From the NCBI GenBank assembly GCA_039720395.1, contig CM077828.1, forward strand, positions 18,698,264 to 18,762,263: DNA of 64,000 nt. Direction: 5' to 3'. Below, piece by piece: positions 49,401 through 59,334 of this stretch. The DNA is from Liquidambar formosana (Eukaryota; Streptophyta; Magnoliopsida; Saxifragales; Altingiaceae). A program made the translations under genes and the position numbers. The notes under the pieces are model-generated. The model worked only from the letters and a program-made list of their open reading frames with translations. It did not search any database and had not been told where the DNA came from. The first letter of the stretch is position 1. Every line of letters begins with the position of its first letter.

Positions 49401-50724
49401 GTTTGGTTGTGGCAGCATAAGTGCTCCAAACAGCTTCCTTGTGTTCCGTCATGAGACAAAGAGGACCATCTCTCCTCAACTTCACAGCATTCAACAAACT
49501 AGAAGGAGAAAATTTTTTCAAGGAAAGCTGTTGAAGACCAAAGCCTTCTGGTCTAGTAGAAATTCTGCCAGTTGAGGACCTAGTAGCAAGGGTAAGCCGA
49601 TTTGAATTAGGAGTAGGGCTTCCAACTGAAACAATGTGGGGGATATTGCGAAGAGCTTTAAGGAAAAACAGATTCGTCACCCCCAAAACCATAGGAGGAA
49701 AACTATCCCCTTCCTGGAGAGAGTTTAAATGGGAAAACTCTGGGTCATGGATGGTGAAATAAGGCCTGAAATCAACACTACAAAGGAGTGGTGCAACCAA
49801 ACTAACCAGACCGGCAACAGCCTCACAACACTGGGGAGGCGTTGGCGCTATGATAAGAATGGGCTCGCCAATAAGTAACAACTCCCACAACACCCAAAGC
49901 TGCAACAGAAGCCCACGGAACATACCAAAAAGATCTGAATCATGGAAAAGACCCTGTGGCACTGATTGATTTGTTGGAAGAAGAGGAGCCATAGAGGAGG
50001 CATACTCCTCAAAGAACAATCCACTTTCCGAAGGCAAGCTATGAGCAGGTGGCATGTTCACCTTAAGCATAGCATTCCCAATAGGAAGCTCCATTAGCTT
50101 ACCCAGGACGGGAGCAGGCCACATTGAAACATAAGCAGCAATATGTTCAAGAGCTTTCTTTCCAATGTCGAAATACAAAGGACCCATTATCTGTAACAAG
50201 GGTCTAAACAGACTAGAGTAAGGACTGTGAGACAAAATCACTACAGATTTTTGTTCCCCGCCTCGCTTTAGCCTCTCATCGTGTCTTTGCCTATTAAACA
50301 CAAAACCATACATGTATCTTGAGCCATTACCATTATTGCTACGTTTCGATACTTTGAGTAGTTTTTCACCATGGGACTTTGAAGATATTTCATCAACATC
50401 TACTTCTGTTATCTCAGACGAAGACACATTGCCTGATTGAGTATTTTCCCGCCTTCGGCAACGGAAAAAGAAGATGCAATCGTGGATGCTCGAGCGATTA
50501 TGATGCTGAGATACCGAATCTGGAAATGAACTAAAAGCAATTCCAAGTTCTTCATCATGTGTAAGACAACCTGGTGGGTAACACTCTTCAATGAGCTGAC
50601 CCTGTTCAAGATCAAACCGAATGACGCAAAAGGCCACAACCCATTGCCGCAAAGCTTCTGGGTCAAGCTTCGGATTGATATCCGACTTCAATGAAAATGA
50701 AGGAGACCGGCTCATTTCCGGCAA
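39418..50724 (-). CDS. DENN-domain protein, DENND6/AVL9-like
   Basis: Member of the DENN family; animal DENND6 proteins are guanine-exchange factors for Rab GTPases in endosomal traffic, the plant role is inferred. Exon 1 50724-49100 (ATG start, ~541 codons), exon 2 48937-48745, exon 3 39639-39418 (TAG stop); phases agree (CG|G, then EIQ|LQQ). Total about 678 residues. N-terminal u-DENN part: WVVAFCVIRFDLEQGQLIEE, YPPGCLTHDEELGIAFSSFP, SIHDCIFFFRCR. Core DENN: ILSHSPYSSLFRPLLQIMGP and GEPILIIAPTPPQCCEAVAG. The d-DENN-like part has LTTNFLAPFGPYF and LSKRMRSNWLDLYRR...F. Exon 2 gives RRHAVAEQEQHRLWRQAR; exon 3 LKGDLHAVFNVLPKDMQQLL. No lesions seen. Intron 2 is 9.1 kb and holds an antisense LINE, a SINE and other repeats. 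Confidence 0.85.
40387..40434. repeat. (CA)n(TA)n microsatellite
   Basis: About 15 CA units followed by about six TA units inside intron 2 of the DENN gene. Confidence 0.9.
40444..40967. repeat. Cluster of CAGCACGTGCTG inverted repeats (foldback element)
   Basis: The module CAGCACGTGCTGATATAAGC, followed by TTATATCAGCACG, occurs in whole or part at 40445, 40557, 40624, 40745 and inverted at 40938-40967. The segment 40624-40710 (with TACAAACTTACAATTGACTG steps) reappears inverted at 40881-40967. A second inverted pair, GGGAGTTGTACC / GGTACAACTCCC, lies at 40485-40550. CAGCACGTGCTG is itself a perfect palindrome with a CACGTG core. No transposase, no clear target duplication; the right end directly meets the truncated LINE. 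Confidence 0.75.
40968..44500 (+). mobile_element. LINE retrotransposon, 5'-truncated, near-intact pol
   Basis: Antisense within the DENN intron. Begins inside the endonuclease domain ([62 protein letters not shown]), continues with [14 protein letters not shown] [64 protein letters not shown] and HLLFADDTLLF (reverse transcriptase), then the zf-RVT finger [20 protein letters not shown] and the C-terminal [20 protein letters not shown]. Open frames: 40965-41861, 41854-42624, 42288-44393. Only two single-base frame breaks, near 41838 and 42286, separate them. The catalytic FADD is intact. Ends with a short tail and A-rich run at about 44491. It is the best-preserved copy of the LINE family in the window. 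Confidence 0.9.
44501..45097. other. Intron sequence without recognised features
   Basis: AT-rich DENN-gene intron between the LINE and the SINE. Nothing recognised. Confidence 0.4.
45098..45234 (-). mobile_element. tRNA-derived SINE (candidate)
   Basis: On the minus strand a Pol III box A, TGGTGCAATGG (45222-45212), lies about 34 bp before a box B, GGTTCGAGTC (45178-45169). The upstream edge is GGGGCCATTGTC. The body after box B (AAAACAAAGTTTAGGACC and onward) is unrelated to tRNA. It does not fold as a full tRNA, so a SINE is the better reading. 3' boundary uncertain. Confidence 0.7.
45235..45879. other. Intron sequence without recognised features
   Basis: No feature secured between the SINE and the Copia-like remnant. 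Confidence 0.35.
45880..46800 (+). mobile_element. Copia-type retrotransposon remnant with possible LTR start
   Basis: Plus-strand frames show LPDVLYNPKHLLNLFS (46085-46135), the protease/pre-integrase junction motif of Copia pol, then in a shifted frame NHLYHLHLPTVYSAP. At 46786 TGTTGGAATATTAACC follows GCTATTGAGAT, as at the purine tract/3' LTR junction of many Copia elements. No integrase or reverse transcriptase core is left. Confidence 0.5.
46801..48744. other. Intron sequence, mostly unassigned repeats
   Basis: Probably includes the rest of the Copia LTR. The stretch 47265-47730 has an LTR-like look (AG-rich GAGAAAAGAGAAG tract, then many CTAAAA repeats) but I found no partner. 47783-47965 (minus) reads MWEELEEARDK, faintly like the start of a LINE endonuclease region. 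Confidence 0.35.
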
Positions 50725-51480
50725 CGGTACTAACTTTCACCCATTGAAACTGCCTATTATCATCATCTTCAGCTACTATTTCCACTTAATTTTTCTAGGT
50801 TTTTCTTCAGTTAACACTTACAGTGAGAAATCCAGTGAGAAATCCAAAAGCCTAGCAGAGTAAACCCAGAAAACTGCATTGATTTGCAGGAGAGAAAACA
50901 AAGTCAAATTATGAGGGGCTTATGGGATTACAGTAATATTCCGTTTGGTTGCTGAGAAATGTAAGAAGAGCAAAAGAAACTAAAATTTAAATCTTAGATT
51001 TTTCATCATTTGGGAGCCAATAATATCAAAACATCCAATCAACTGAACCTACTACAACAATTTGATGTACTTGAGATGAGTTTTTGCACTATTGACATAC
51101 CAAACCAACATAAAATTTCCACACATATATGTAAGATTCAGAATTCCACGTTCCTCTCTTTTCCCCCTTTTCTCAGCGACCAAACAGAAAGTGAAGAAAC
51201 ACACGCACACAGACTTTTCAGTAATTAACGACACGAACAAGATCTGTAAATGGGTAAATCGGTATTTTACCTGAATTGAAGAACCCAGAAACGAACTTGC
51301 ATGGACCAATCTAGATCGGCCTGAAATGGCTACCCAACAGAGCAAAAACAGATGGGTATGTGCTAGAATCAAAGATGGAAAACAATGGAGATTGTGGGGG
51401 TTGGAGATGGAAGGCTTCCAAGCCTTGGTAATTGAATGAATTTTTTTGGTGGGTACGTAATTTGGAAGTATCAAAAAATC
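50725..51480 (-). promoter_or_regulatory. DENN gene 5' untranslated region and proximal promoter
   Basis: Upstream of the ATG at 50724 (minus strand). A good donor CAATTCAG|GTAAAAT at 51271/51270 and acceptor-like CTGCTAG sites near 50855 suggest an intron in the 5' leader. Core promoter elements were not identified with confidence. Confidence 0.4.
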
Positions 51481-51649
51481 TCACGTATATATGGTGACTG
51501 GAGAGTGGAGAGATTTAATTATTTGAATTTCAGATAGAAATCAATGTTTTGAGGTCACTTTCTATCCGACTTATTTGGGAAAGGAAATGTGCTTATTTGC
51601 ACGCCTTTCTGTGTGTCAATTTTGTGGACAAGGCCACCTATGACGCTAG

Positions 51650-51820
51650 GGAGAAAAATTTTCATGTAACTGTGATATGACCAATGCGGTGTTATAAGTC
51701 AATAGAAAAAGAAGAAAATGAGATTGTCATAATATTTTTTAACTTTACTATCTTACTTTCTTCTTCTCTTATTGGCCTATGACACCATATGGCCGTGTCA
51801 CAGTTACATGGAAAACTCAC
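51650..51820. mobile_element. Foldback MITE, family A copy 3
   Basis: Best-kept ends of the family: GAGAAAAATTTTCATGTAAC then TGTGATATG at the left, and inverted GAGTTTTCCATGTAACTGTG at the right. Inner arms AGAAGAAAATGAGATTG / CTTCTTCTCTTATTGG. Confidence 0.7.
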
Positions 51821-53120
51821 TCATATTCAGGAATTGTATTTTGGAGAATATTACATAATATTAAGATAGGCATTCACCAAATGCCAAACGTCTCGCATAC
51901 AAAATTTCTATTTCTATATATATATATATATTATGTAATTTGTATATATGCTGTCTCAGTTTGGGATTCTAGATGAAATTTTCGTTTGAACCCATATTTT
52001 AAACTGTTAGATCGAAATAATTTAAATCATTAATTCACGTGAATCTTAATCCGATAATTTTAAAAAGAAGCTCAGACCGGAGTTCTAATCTGGAATCCGA
52101 AAATTGAAAGTTTTATGCGTATATATGTATCAATAAAAGTTTGATGTCTTTTATTGCATTACAGTTTCATAATTTTTTTCAAATTTTTTCATAAAATAGA
52201 ATATTTAAAATTGAGCCTATGTCATAGCTTATAAATTTAATAATTTAAAAAAAGATGAGTCTAAGTGTTGTCCCCCCCCCCCAAAAGCGGTCCAAACAAA
52301 AGATATCCCAAGCTATTAGGTTTAAACTAATCCCTTCTAATATACAAACCACACATAAACCTGTGTGTTCAATAATAAGATAATAGAGACTTGAGCTTAG
52401 GACTTATGGTTCTTGAGTCACGATATTTGTAATATGAGCAATCCTCGCGAAGTAGAGAAAGAGAGAGAAAAAAAAATATAAAGTAAGAAAATTGAGAGAG
52501 GATGCTTGGGAGGTTTTATAGTAGAAGGGTAATATTGTTTTTAATATTTATAGATGGGGTATAATAAGAAATCAAAAGTTAATAGTCTATCTTTATAATT
52601 TTTTTGGTATGAGTAACATGAGAAATCAAAAAGTTGTCTTTATAATTTCTAAAAAAGGTGATAGAAAAAATATTTAAAAAAAATTATATTATAAAAGTCA
52701 AGCTATGACTCAACCAACTTAATGAAGTGTCTGCATTTCCCCTCTTAGTTAGCCCATCTACTAGGGTTATACCCAAATAAAGTCACTATGACTGGTTGAT
52801 TCCTAACTTTTTTTGTCCATATATAAAAAAAGAGAAAAAAAAGGGGGGGTGGGGGGTGGCAATATTGCATTTATATTTTTTGAGTAAGGATATAATAGGG
52901 AATCACAATTTTTCTCCTCAATTGACATTTAATAATAGTATAAATTCGTTTAATAAATTTTTACTTGTAGGATAACGTGAATGCAATAAATTTGATAACA
53001 TGGTATTAGTCTTAAATTACATGGGAGTATGGGATAAATTTGATGGCATGGTATTAGTCTTAAAGCTTTGTTTTATTGTATTTTTTGTTTTGATGGACCT
53101 CTTTTATTTTTATTTTTTAA
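51821..53120. other. Intergenic AT-rich sequence
   Basis: No gene recognised. Holds a C-run (52272-52281), a G-run (52842-52856) and a ~110-bp dispersed repeat (about 52315-52430). Confidence 0.4.
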
Positions 53121-53480
53121 TAAGGGTCTGTTCGTTTGGTGAGAGTTTGAACTCTTGGGAATCTTAAACTCTCAAGAGTTTAAATTCCTGATAAAGTGAA
53201 CTCTCAAGAGTTCAAATTTCATTGTACGGATCACCATGAGAAATAAATTTTAAAACTCCTGAGAATTCAATTTGGGTTGTTCGGATGACTTAATAAAATT
53301 CATGGGAAATAAATTAAAACTCCATTTGCTATTATATTTGTTAAGCATGAAAATCATATCAACCCATAAATGCATAATATTAATAATTCATGTCTCGTAC
53401 CAAGAAATAAAAAAACAATAGTAATAAAAAAAAAAATCTCCATTATTAATAATAAAAGTAGATAACACAAAACTAACTAA

Positions 53481-54493
53481 TTAATAAAAATTCAAATCGA
53501 TTTGTTGCTCTCGACGTAAACGCTTCAGCAACCATATTCTCTTTTGATTTTCTTTCAACGCAAGAAATAAATCTGCCCTTTTCTTGTCACCAGAAAGGTA
53601 TTCCATAGCTTCAACAACAAGATCATCATCAAAATTTGATATCTTCTCAATTTCTAGCATGAGCAAATCCATGTCAATTTTATCTCGATTGTTAATTGCA
53701 TCGGCTACTATCTTGATATTCTCACCTAGAAACCTCAAATCAGTCGATATTGCATCATCTCGTCCCTTTCTCTTATTTTTGGGAAGTTGATTTCCTTGTG
53801 AAGATGGCAACTTAGATTTTAACGATTGTGTTGTCGCTGGTTGTGATTCATTTCCACTCACTCCCTCAAATTCAAACCTTGTTTCCTTAATCCCAATATT
53901 GTCAGTGTTTGCTTCTAGATCAATAGTCTCCACTATATTATCAGCTTCAATGCCAGTTTGTGCACCTTGTCCATTTGCTTGGTCATTGCCTATGATGAGA
54001 GATATGTCGTCAAAGTTGTCAATGGATCTGTGACGGAATTGAGCAGCATCGCTATGATTCTACAAAAAAATGGAGTATAAATTAATCACATAATATGTAT
54101 TCAACACTATTTTTAAATGCTTTTATAAAAAAATTATAGTTATACCTGCAGGTAGTCATCCCACACTGAATCTTCGGCTTCTACCATTTTCTTGGTATCA
54201 TTCCAACCAAATCCAGTTTGATTGAGGAGTTCTTGCACAGCTGTATACAAGCCTCTCCAAGTTTTCAATCGACTTCTTATATTTTCTTTGTTTAAACTCA
54301 TGCCAAGTTGTGAATTAATTGCATTAACAGCTGCCTGCAATGCGGTGGGCTTCCAACCATTATCTCCCTTATGTCCTTTATGATATTCATCACGAAGCAC
54401 TTCTGTTAATATATCATCCATTCGTGGTGTCCATCTAACATACTTAGCCTTCTCTTTAGGCTCCGAGTCATTCTTGTTTGCTTTATGACTCAT
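53481..54493 (-). CDS. Harbinger accessory protein with Myb/SANT-like domain (ORF1)
   Basis: In PIF/Harbinger elements this DNA-binding partner helps bring the transposase into the nucleus and to the element ends. Exon 1 54493-54146, intron 54145-54060 (GTATAA...TTGTAG), exon 2 54059-53481; phase 0 (LQ|NH), about 309 residues. The N-terminal half has the trihelix-like Myb/SANT domain: YVRWTPRMDDILTEVLRDEY, WKPTALQAAVNAIN, IRSRLKTWRGLY and FGWNDTKKMVEAEDSVWDDY. The middle is acidic with a basic patch (KNKRKGRDD), a likely nuclear signal. The C-terminal half is helical and charged. It is similar in plan to plant 'L10-interacting MYB domain' proteins. No stops or frameshifts. It lies 184 bp downstream of the transposase on the same strand. 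Confidence 0.85.
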
Positions 54494-54676
54494 TTCTAAT
54501 CAATATCAACAATTCAAAATCAAACTCACACACAAATCTAAATATAACAAATAAAATAAATGAAAGAGAATATTACAATAAGAACATATCATAAAACATA
54601 GCTTCTAAGAGGAGGGAAAAACCATTCATAAAATGAAAGTAATTTCATCAATTAGACAATTAAATTAAAATATAGG

Positions 54677-56059
54677 CTAGCGATTATATTCATTCCACAT
54701 CAATGTTGCTAATGCATCCCTTCTTCCCGACCACTCAAGACTTGTTGCAAGATTAGCTACATCTTCCTCTAAGATGACTTGATCAGACCCTAGATCCTCA
54801 CTTGCATCATTAAGCTCATGCTCTAACAAATCATCTGGATCCACATTTAAAATGAAATTGTGAAGCGTACAACAAGCTATCACAATTTTAACTTGAACTT
54901 TAATATCAAAAAATGGCTCTGTCCTTAAAATTGCCCAACGCTTTTTTATCAATCCAAAAGAACGTTCAATAATATTTCTTAATGATGAATGCCGATAGTT
55001 GAACAATTCTTTTGCATTTGCGGGTGCATGTCCCCGGCGTTCATTTTGATGGTAACGAACACCACGATATGGAGCCAAAAATCCTAAGGAATTTGGGTAT
55101 CCTGCATCCACCAAGTAATACTTCCCTAAATTTAAAAAAAAAAAAAAATGCATTAAACAACATGATTTTTTATTTTTTAAATTTTAATAACATTTAAACT
55201 GAAGATTCTATATATAGTTAATGAACGATACCTGTAGGTACAACTAGTTTGTCTTGCCTATTTCTTAAAGAAGATTGTAACACTTTTGAATCCCTTGCTG
55301 ATCCTTCCCATCCAGCCAATACATATGTAAATTTCATATCAAATCCAACCACAGCCATTACATTTTGTGCAATCCTTCCTTTCCTAGTACGGTATCTTGG
55401 TTGATCCTCAAGTGGTACCATTGCAGGGATATACGATCCATCTATAGCTCCAACACAGTCCTATAAATTTAGATAATATGTAAGACTACTAGATTAGTCT
55501 AATTCTTAAACCCAAGAGATGAAAAAAATTATTTATGGGTAAAGGTTACCTTAAAGTAACTATGTCAAGTCCTGAAGTTGCTTCCAATTTCAGGTGAGGA
55601 ATTAATTCCTGGAGGCTTTACAAGGTCCTTATACAACTTTACAACAGCCTTCAAAACGTTAAGAAAGTGACGATGCACTGTGTCTAAGGAGCGGCTAAAG
55701 TTGTTTGCAATTACACGAAGCCTAAGATTGTGTCCAAGAATATATAAAAACATAGCAACTTGCTCATCGACATCAACATTGGAAGTGTTACGTAACCCTT
55801 TTGTCTTCAAGGCAATGCATAATTTAAAAAATGCATTTTGATTCATACGTAATAGGTTGTGGGTAGCTATATTATTCTCACGTATAAGTCCATTTAAATA
55901 CTTTATCCTAACATCATCTCTATTAACTTGAGGTTGTCTACATATATATAGATGTGTCCTTTGTATAACTTCCATAGCTGTGGCCCCAGCAGCAGACACC
56001 ACAACTAAAGCTGCCACATCTATTATATCTTCTTCATTATCTTCATAAATGGGGTCCAT
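54677..56059 (-). pseudogene. PIF/Harbinger DDE transposase, one premature stop (ORF2)
   Basis: Endonuclease/strand-transfer enzyme of the HARBI1 kind. Exon 1 56059-55550, exon 2 55460-55232, exon 3 55125-54677 (stop after NEYNR); GT-AG sites and phases agree. The catalytic triad is present: first Asp in DCVGAIDGSYIPAM, second in GWEGSARDSKVLQ, Glu in NIIERSFGLIKKRW. N-terminal part has LNGLIRENNIATHNLLRMNQ and the helix-turn-helix-like HNLRLRVIANNFSRSLDTVH. Exon 1 meets TGA at 55565-55567, in GSNFRT-stop-HSYFK, five codons before the donor, so the full protein cannot be made without readthrough. Start at 56059 chosen over 56083 because the upstream codons are poly-Lys from a T-run and look like leader or intron. 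Confidence 0.85.
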
Positions 56060-56573
56060 ATACAAGATTTTTTTTTTACACACTTACCTACAATCAAATC
56101 AAAATTAATATAAAAAAAATGAGAGAGAGAAAAAAAATTTTCAATGAGACCAAGTGAATGAAAAAAATAAATCACCACAAACAATAACACACATCACTAA
56201 TGCACTCTTTCTAACATGGCTGACTAGTTTTGATTGAGCAAATGCACTAATAATTGTATATGCAATTAATATTTCAGCCCTCAAAACCCCTCAATTCTAT
56301 ATATATATATATAACCTTCCCTCCCGCAGGGCTAAAGTCTACTAGTAACCCATAGAGACATGTTTACGTAGTTAATAATAGATAAGCCTGTTGCATCACT
56401 TATGTGCAGACTTAGTAGTTAATATTTAATAATCATTCCTTCATTGTTGCTTCTGATGGGTTCTAGATAGAGTGAGAAGATATTAATTTGCTGAAGGTTG
56501 TGCAACAAATTCTATGTAGTATACTGTAATAGTTTCTATGTTCTTGATAGCTAGTCAGCCCTCTAAACCCCTC

Positions 56574-56575
<2 letters not shown>

Positions 56576-56625
<50 letters not shown>
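56576..56625. repeat. (TA)n microsatellite
   Basis: About 25 TA units, at the A-rich end of the nested LINE-like tail. Confidence 0.9.
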
Positions 56626-56629
<4 letters not shown>

Positions 56630-57050
56630 GATGGGCAAACCAGCATATTATTAGAAATAAAGAAGGATCAAAAAACCAAATACAAAAAACAACCCCACAC
56701 CCACAAAGACACTCCCAGCAGACCCCACAAAGACACCACCAAAACAAACACCACGACTAAAAAACGAGACCAACCCCACAAGTAAAACAGCAAGCACCTA
56801 GGCAACTAAACTAAAAGCAAGAAAAAACTGATCAAAGATACCAGCTAAGACCACCCACGCAGCCAAAAGACACATATAGCACAGAAACCAAATCCAGTTT
56901 TGACCATCCAAGACAACCAGCCTAAACAAGATATCTGAAACATATCCCAAGCTATCAAGGATAAGCCGGATCCTAAACATGAAACCACCATCCGAAACAT
57001 CACCAATCAACAACGAGATCGACAGACAAAATCACCATCTCCGTTACAAA
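56626..57050 (-). mobile_element. LINE-like 3' tail nested in the Harbinger element
   Basis: Minus strand ends TTGATCCTTCTTTATTTC, AATAATATGCTGGTTTGCCC and ATCCAAAA before (TA)n, like the 3' ends of plant LINEs (CCCATCAAAA tails). Upstream reading is W/C/V-rich but not clearly coding. 5' limit uncertain. Flanking phrase CAGCCCTC.AAACCCCTCAAT occurs at 56276 and at about 56559. Confidence 0.45.
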
Positions 57051-57700
57051 ATAAAAAAGAGAACCCAAAAATCTGGTTCATCGTCCCTGACCTCTGGCAA
57101 ATTTGCCAGCCACCACTCTAACCCATCTCCATCCCCATCACTACCGTCGAAATCCCCAAACAAAATCGGGAAAAAAATGATAAAACAAAAGGCTTTAGAA
57201 AAAAAAAAAAAAAAAAGATTGAGGGGGTCGTCTTCTTCGACGAATTCGCCGGACACCAACAAAGGATTGTGCATAACAAATTCACAAATTAGAACAGGGG
57301 AAGGAGGGCAAAATAGATTACTCAAATCAGAAAGGGGAACAACTGAACAAGAGATAAGGAGAAAGAGAAGGAGAGAAACTTACTGTTGCAACAAGATTGC
57401 AGCCGGTAGAATAGAGTTGCAGAGGACGTCGATCGGCCAGTTGCGTGGGTTTGATTGAAGACGATGGTTCTTAAATACGTGCGTGAAGCTCTTTCGATTT
57501 CCCGCGTCAATCGAAAGAGCGGGATTTGTCAATTCCATCGAGTTTAGATGAGAGTTTCATCTCCCGCGTACGATGAGAAATCAGATCATCCGGGAAATCG
57601 CAAATCCCGTGAACCAAGCGATCCGAACAACCGAAAATTGATGAAATCCCGGGAAACTCTGATTCCCACGCTCAAATCCTGCCAAACGAACAGACCCTAA

Positions 57701-58976
57701 TGGAATTTGGTCGACTTGGTAAGGCTTGATTTTTAATTTGTGACTAACACTAGCTTGATAAACTTACCAAGTCAGCATTAAAGAGACATCATATGGTGGG
57801 CCCTACGGAGTTGACGAAAGTGAACAAGATTTTCATACAGATTTGATGATTTTAGCTTTTGAAATTGGGTCAAAATACTCTTAAATTATGACCAAAGAGT
57901 TGTTGGTACAGTGGAGCGGGTGAGGGGTGGGGAAACATTCCTCCATTTATTTTTTAAGAAATTATAGTTTCATTACCTTAATTTTCACTCAAAAACATTT
58001 TACACCCTTTTAATTTATTTTCATACACTTCGACCAGCCTCCTCATGTTAAAATATATATATATATATATTAATTTTATTTTGTAAATGAAAACAAAGAT
58101 TTTTAAAATATATCCTAACAATATGTTGGTGAAATGATTACGTTAATGAAAAGAATAATTTTAAAAATATATCCTTATCATATATTGGTGAAATGATAAA
58201 ATTGTTCAATTTCTAAGGTATTTTTGTCCTAAAAATATTATGAGTGGGTTATGTGCACCATTTTTTGACCAAAAAAAAAAAAAAAAAAAAAAAAAACAAC
58301 AACAACAACAACTAAATGATGAAATGGTGTAGGCTATAATTTTAAAAAACACGAGGAAGAGTCAAAATGTTTGAAAACAGATTAGAGGAGTTTAAAGTGT
58401 TTGTGAGTGAAAGTTAAGAAGATGAAACTATAAACTCTCTGTCCTCAACTGAGGCATATCTCGAGGGTAGATTAAAAGCACACATCCACCACCTTAGGAT
58501 ACTTATAGTGTTATTATTTATTATGGATTGCATTTGAGTTATTGTAGAAAGTAATTTAGATAATCATATGACTCTTATTTATAAAGAATTTAATATAACA
58601 ACGGACTATCTATAAATTTTGGGCCTATCAGTTGAAGAAAAACCTAATTTGAGGAACACCGGGGACTATTTTACAAAATGATTTTATTGATAGATACTAT
58701 AAGAGATGGTGTTGATTTTTTGTTTTTTTCCGTTCTTTAAAGCAGAAAAAAAGACAAAAAAAAAAAAAAAAAAAAAAAAAGACCTACTTATTATTATGTT
58801 TTGCAGTGTCAACATCCAGAGAAGGATGAGATCACATTTGAAGAAAGGTCCTCACTCAATTTCAATTAAATCATTTGGCTCCCTCCAAATATATTGAAAA
58901 ACGAAGGAGAATGCTCTAATCAGATTGTCAAAACTTGCTTCATAAAACTAATAGTGTTTACTTGTGTTAGAATAAG
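57701..58976. other. Intergenic AT-rich sequence
   Basis: No gene recognised. (TA)n at 58053-58070, poly-A at 58269-58297 followed by (CAA)n, poly-A at 58757-58781. A ~50-bp tandem pair (TTTTAAAATATATCCT...GTGAAATGAT) lies at 58101-58200. Confidence 0.4.
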
Positions 58977-59229
58977 GGATTTGGATTTGGTGCAGTTTTG
59001 CACTCTAACTACACCGTACAGTAGTCGTTAGATGAGCAACACGTTGTAAGGGAAAGACAGGAATGATTGGAATTTGATAAAGGAATTTGCCGCAGAAGCT
59101 ACACAACGCCGTGAGCTGCAAATGGAACAAATCTCAGCCGTTCCTGCCTTCTTCTTATAACATGTCGCTCATCTAACGGTTACTATACGATGCAGTTAAA
59201 GTACAAAACTATACCAAATCTAAGTCCTC
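58977..59229. mobile_element. MITE with ~75-bp terminal inverted repeats
   Basis: 253 bp. Left GGATTTGGATTTGGTGCAGT and right (inverted) GGACTTAGATTTGGTATAGT continue matching through CGTTAGATGAGC and ACGTTGTAAG-type inner blocks. Flanked by the perfect 8-bp duplication AGAATAAG (58969-58976 and 59230-59237), which points to hAT machinery. Confidence 0.82.
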
Positions 59230-59292
59230 AGAATAAGTGGGGCTCCTCAAATGGATATTTACTTTTGATTGTGATTGGGAAAAATATGAGAC

Positions 59293-59334
<42 letters not shown>

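Larger units (their letters stand above)
53124..57697 (-). mobile_element. PIF/Harbinger DNA transposon, structurally complete
   Basis: 4574 bp with perfect 16-bp terminal inverted repeats GGGTCTGTTCGTTTGG (53124-53139) and its complement (57682-57697). Flanked by TAA (53121-53123 and 57698-57700), the 3-bp duplication of this superfamily. It encodes on the minus strand a SANT/Myb accessory protein and a DDE transposase, the canonical two-gene PIF/Harbinger set. Subterminal DNA carries repeated CTCTCAAGAGTT-type palindromes (53150-53215). A LINE-like tail is nested near 56626-57050. Perfect ends suggest recent movement. Confidence 0.92.

Noticed and set aside
57044..57458. Overlapping open frames on both strands near the Harbinger right end
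   Set aside because: No recognised domain; low-complexity Ser/Pro/Lys or Phe runs produced by A- and T-rich DNA. Treated as element leader or nested LINE tail.
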